Below are positions 6,595 through 8,112 of a stretch of DNA of 8,112 nucleotides, piece after piece. The stretch is from assembly GCA_024278285.1 (NCBI GenBank), contig JAJRTM010000305.1, positions 1-8,112 of the forward strand, read 5' to 3'. The translations under genes and the position numbers were made by a program. The notes beneath the pieces were generated by a model. It saw only the letters and a program-made list of their open reading frames with translations. It did no database searches and was not told where the DNA came from. The stretch comes from Planctomycetota bacterium (GTDB taxonomy: Bacteria; Planctomycetota; Planctomycetia; Planctomycetales; Planctomycetaceae). How positions within the stretch are numbered: position 1 is the stretch's first letter; each line of letters opens with the position of its first letter.

Positions 6595-6623
6595 ATATTA
6601 GCCAGATCGTAGAACAAACTCAA
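6595..6623 (-). promoter_or_regulatory. Candidate sigma-70-type promoter for the lipoprotein gene
   Basis: On the minus strand TTGAGT (6618-6623) and TAATAT (6595-6600) are separated by exactly 17 bases, each matching the consensus at 4 of 6 positions. Transcription would start near 6588, leaving a leader of about 45 bases. It overlaps the alternative TTG start at 6595, which also argues against that longer reading. In AT-rich DNA such matches also arise by chance. Confidence 0.35.
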
Positions 6624-6721
6624 ACAATTTGCAGACCAATCGGATCACATGCTGGTACCACAGAAGAAATACACGAGTCAGTCACCCGATAAAATTTCAT
6701 CTGCTTTTGTAAAGACGCAGT

Positions 6722-7138
6722 TCAAAAATCTAAAAAAGCAACGACACAAAGCAAGCCAATCAGAACCACCAGCAAAATCCAGAAGAGACTCGATTGTCCT
6801 GCGTATGTTTTAGAGGTTATATCCGAACTTACAAATTCGTCAGGACATTGCAGATCTGATAGCCATGAATTGAGATCTCTATAAAACGAAGTCGAAGGCC
6901 ACCCGGGCGGCTCTTCGACACCTCGCCACGTGAGATGTACGAGTACGTAATGAAATTTCACTCCTGGAGAATTCAATTCAAACAGAACATCATCATTGTA
7001 ATTCGCTCTGGCAACAGCCCGAACCGGAATGCCGTATATTGCATGTTCTTTTCCGAGCTCAAGAAGTAGCTCTTTAACCAACCCCTCCCCCTGGCTGACA
7101 GGACTCCAGTTAACCAGATCAAACGATATATTTTCCAT
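6722..7138 (-). CDS. Small protein of unknown function with a C-terminal membrane anchor
   Basis: This encodes 138 residues. The start is firm: AAGGAG lies 7 bases before ATG 7138. Residues 1-110 form a soluble domain with aromatic and charged features (VRAVARANYNDDVLFEL near 39-55, then VLVHLTWRGVEEPPGWPSTSFY). I recall small uncharacterised bacterial proteins with the same DDVLFE and VHLTW pattern, but no assigned function. Residues 116-138 (SSLFWILLVVLIGLLCVVAFLDF) form one strongly hydrophobic helix at the very C-terminus, with no signal peptide. The protein is thus probably tail-anchored, with its domain in the cytoplasm. The lipoprotein gene follows on the same strand about 180 bases downstream with its own candidate promoter, so an operon is uncertain. 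Confidence 0.75.
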   Translation of the reverse strand: MENISFDLVNWSPVSQGEGLVKELLLELGKEHAIYGIPVRAVARANYNDDVLFELNSPGVKFHYVLVHLTWRGVEEPPGWPSTSFYRDLNSWLSDLQCPDEFVSSDITSKTYAGQSSLFWILLVVLIGLLCVVAFLDF

Positions 7139-7222
7139 GCCTTGTCTCCTTTATCTTCAAAGGCTAAACCTCAACTGAGCCGATCAGTTGTACCCACAAC
7201 TTATTTCACAGAGTAATGTTAC

Positions 7223-7384
7223 ATGAAAAAAGGCAGGCTGCACGTCTCATATCATTCCTTAAGAGTGGCTGATGAGCCAAGCGACGTAAGCAACGGTTTG
7301 AGTACAGTTTGGTTTGACGTTACATCTTCTGATCGACTTGAGCAGCGCAACTTAAGGAACGCATTAGAACAGGTCCACACATAA
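7223..7384 (+). CDS. Doubtful 53-codon open frame
   Basis: An ATG-to-TAA frame of 53 residues (starting MKKGRLHVSYHSLRVADEPS, ending ALEQVHT) occupies most of the 252-base gap upstream of the 138-residue protein gene. Its composition is protein-like, but no clear Shine-Dalgarno precedes the ATG (upstream CAGAGTAATGTTAC). I recognise no family, membrane helix or metal motif. The stop codon falls inside the base run that recurs on the far side of element 4, so element insertion may have shaped its 3' end. It could be a small gene, the remnant of a longer one, or chance. Without it the gap holds nothing I can identify. Confidence 0.2.
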   Translation: MKKGRLHVSYHSLRVADEPSDVSNGLSTVWFDVTSSDRLEQRNLRNALEQVHT

Positions 7385-7390
7385 ATAGCG

Positions 7391-7549
7391 GGGTAGCCCA
7401 TCCGCTTTTAGCGGTTGGGTGCCGTCAGGCACAAGATGAATGCGCCATGTACGTTCCATTTCAATTGTGCTTCCAATGAAGAAAGAGCCCACTTGGCGCG
7501 AACATCTTGTTGCTACGCAACCCAACCGCCAGAGGCGGGTGGGCTACCC
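7391..7549. repeat. Palindromic dispersed element 4 (GGGTAGCCCA ends) with nested hairpins
   Basis: The ends GGGTAGCCCA (7391-7400) and TGGGCTACCC (7540-7549) are perfect inverted repeats, and similarity between the arms continues to about 7448 and 7493. Each arm holds two hairpins of its own. On the left, 7397-7405 pairs with 7411-7419 (one mismatch) and GTGCC-GTCA-GGCAC spans 7419-7432. On the right, GTTGC-TAC-GCAAC spans 7509-7521, and 7521-7529 pairs with 7535-7543 (one mismatch). The hairpin stems match between arms while the loops differ. A near-identical 9-mer, TAAATAGCG (7382-7390) and TAAACAGCG (7552-7560), flanks the unit and could be a target-site duplication. The element lies 21 bases after the stop of the ceramidase-like gene. 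Confidence 0.75.
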
Positions 7550-7570
7550 AGTAAACAGCGAACGCGAATA

Positions 7571-8112
7571 CTAACGGCGATCTCTTTCCCATAATTCCTG
7601 TAATAGTTCTACCGATGTATCTACGAGTTTCTGAATTCCTTCGAGTGTGACAAAATTCACTCCCGCTAAAGTTTCGTAACCCTCGTGTTGAAACGCTTGT
7701 GCGGTCGGTTCGTAGCCAATCCATTCGTTGGTCAGTTCGCTGACAATTGTGTGAGGAAAAGGAGATCGTTTTTTTATCGTCAATCCCCATTCCACAAAAA
7801 TCTCTCCGGGGTTTGTTGCGATACCGAGTGGGCCGATTCGTGCAGCGTTCACCGGGACTTTTCGATTCCGGGGTGCAGCTCCACCCGGTGAACTTCGCCA
7901 GCCGAGTCGGGCAACGGCTCCTGGTCGTTGATCTTTTGGATCGCGGCGAGGAACTTGCAAATCGCGACGGACGTAGTCCACTGTTATCGGCCCCTTGATG
8001 GGAGTTGCTCGCCTGGCTGCCTCTACAGCCGCCCTTGCAAAAACGGCCGACTTCTCTCGCCAATTCACACTCTGTCTACTGGAAGGGCTTATGTTGCCGG
8101 AACAGCCTTGAG
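7571..8112 (-). CDS. 3' part of a neutral/alkaline ceramidase-like hydrolase gene
   Basis: The frame is open from the right edge, so the N-terminal part lies outside the window; about 179 C-terminal residues are visible. It is not a truncated gene starting at the internal GTG 8068, because the codons before that GTG read QGCSGNISPSSRQS, which resembles the QG.xGDxxP segment of neutral ceramidases. Later landmarks are IGPLGIATNPGEIFVEWGL and ELTNEWIGYEPTAQAFQHEGYET, both typical of the C-terminal half of that family. The C-terminal helix is KLVDTSVELLQELWERDRR. Family members hydrolyse the amide bond of ceramide with a zinc ion and are usually secreted; planctomycete paralogues may act on other lipids. 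The catalytic zinc ligands would lie upstream and cannot be checked. Element 4 follows the stop. Confidence 0.65.
   Translation of the reverse strand, partial: QGCSGNISPSSRQSVNWREKSAVFARAAVEAARRATPIKGPITVDYVRRDLQVPRRDPKDQRPGAVARLGWRSSPGGAAPRNRKVPVNAARIGPLGIATNPGEIFVEWGLTIKKRSPFPHTIVSELTNEWIGYEPTAQAFQHEGYETLAGVNFVTLEGIQKLVDTSVELLQELWERDRR

Noticed and set aside
6700..6721. Possible terminator after the 138-residue protein gene (CTGC with GCAG)
   Set aside because: The stem is only 4 bp with a long loop and no adjacent T-run on the minus strand.
7255..7359. Inverted repeat TTCCTTAAG (7255-7263) and CTTAAGGAA (7351-7359)
   Set aside because: It is only 9 bp with a spacer of about 90 bases. A few such pairs are expected by chance in a window this size, and no wider similarity surrounds it.
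7461..8063. 200-residue minus-strand frame overlapping the ceramidase-like gene
   Set aside because: It is rich in Arg, Ser and Thr, crosses element 4, and lies in another frame from the recognisable ceramidase-like sequence.
7571..8068. Reading the ceramidase-like gene as a truncated gene starting at GTG 8068
   Set aside because: The frame stays open to the window edge and the upstream codons (QGCSGNISP) fit the family, so it is a partial view of a longer gene.

Overview
The window looks like a moderately AT-rich planctomycete chromosome, probably order Planctomycetales. The evidence is a planctomycete-style GT4 glycosyltransferase opening with GGAGMFCGSC, a phosphohexomutase-like protein with an N-terminal Cys cluster, a zinc phospholipase C-like domain joined to a DUF4332-like tail, and short palindromic dispersed repeats of the TDIPVC type. 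This rests on family recall; no database was searched. It reads as ordinary housekeeping or accessory chromosome, with no prophage, CRISPR array, plasmid or defence genes visible.

Layout from left to right. A minus-strand gene for an exported protein starts at 73 and runs off the left edge. Palindromic element 1 (111-240) follows, ending on the stop codon of a minus-strand membrane protein gene (240-926). A tRNA-Gly(CCC) gene (1063-1133, +) is divergent from that gene. Element 2 (1254-1385), a second copy of the element 1 family in the opposite orientation, lies just before the phospholipase C-like gene (1409-2962, +). Next comes the phosphohexomutase-like gene (3051-4424, +), whose stop codon overlaps that of the convergent glycosyltransferase gene (4421-5728, -). 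Palindromic element 3 (5751-5890), of a different family, separates the glycosyltransferase gene from a probable lipoprotein gene (5894-6541, -). A 138-residue tail-anchored protein gene (6722-7138, -) follows. A doubtful 53-codon frame (7223-7384, +) and palindromic element 4 (7391-7549, a third family) come next. The 3' part of a neutral ceramidase-like gene (7571 to the right edge, -) closes the window.

Two themes stand out. First, four palindromic elements from three families fill the short intergenic gaps, often within a few bases of stop codons. Three carry a perfect 7-bp hairpin with a GNRA-type loop on the strand transcribed in that gap, which suggests a role in RNA as well as mobility. 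Second, two protein architectures are unusual: a phosphohexomutase fold that has lost its metal-binding aspartates, and a cytoplasmic zinc phospholipase-like domain tied to a helix-hairpin-helix tail. The genes do not form an obvious single pathway. The glycosyltransferase, the mutase-like protein and the two lipid-hydrolase-like proteins are at most loosely linked through envelope or glycolipid metabolism, and that link is speculation.
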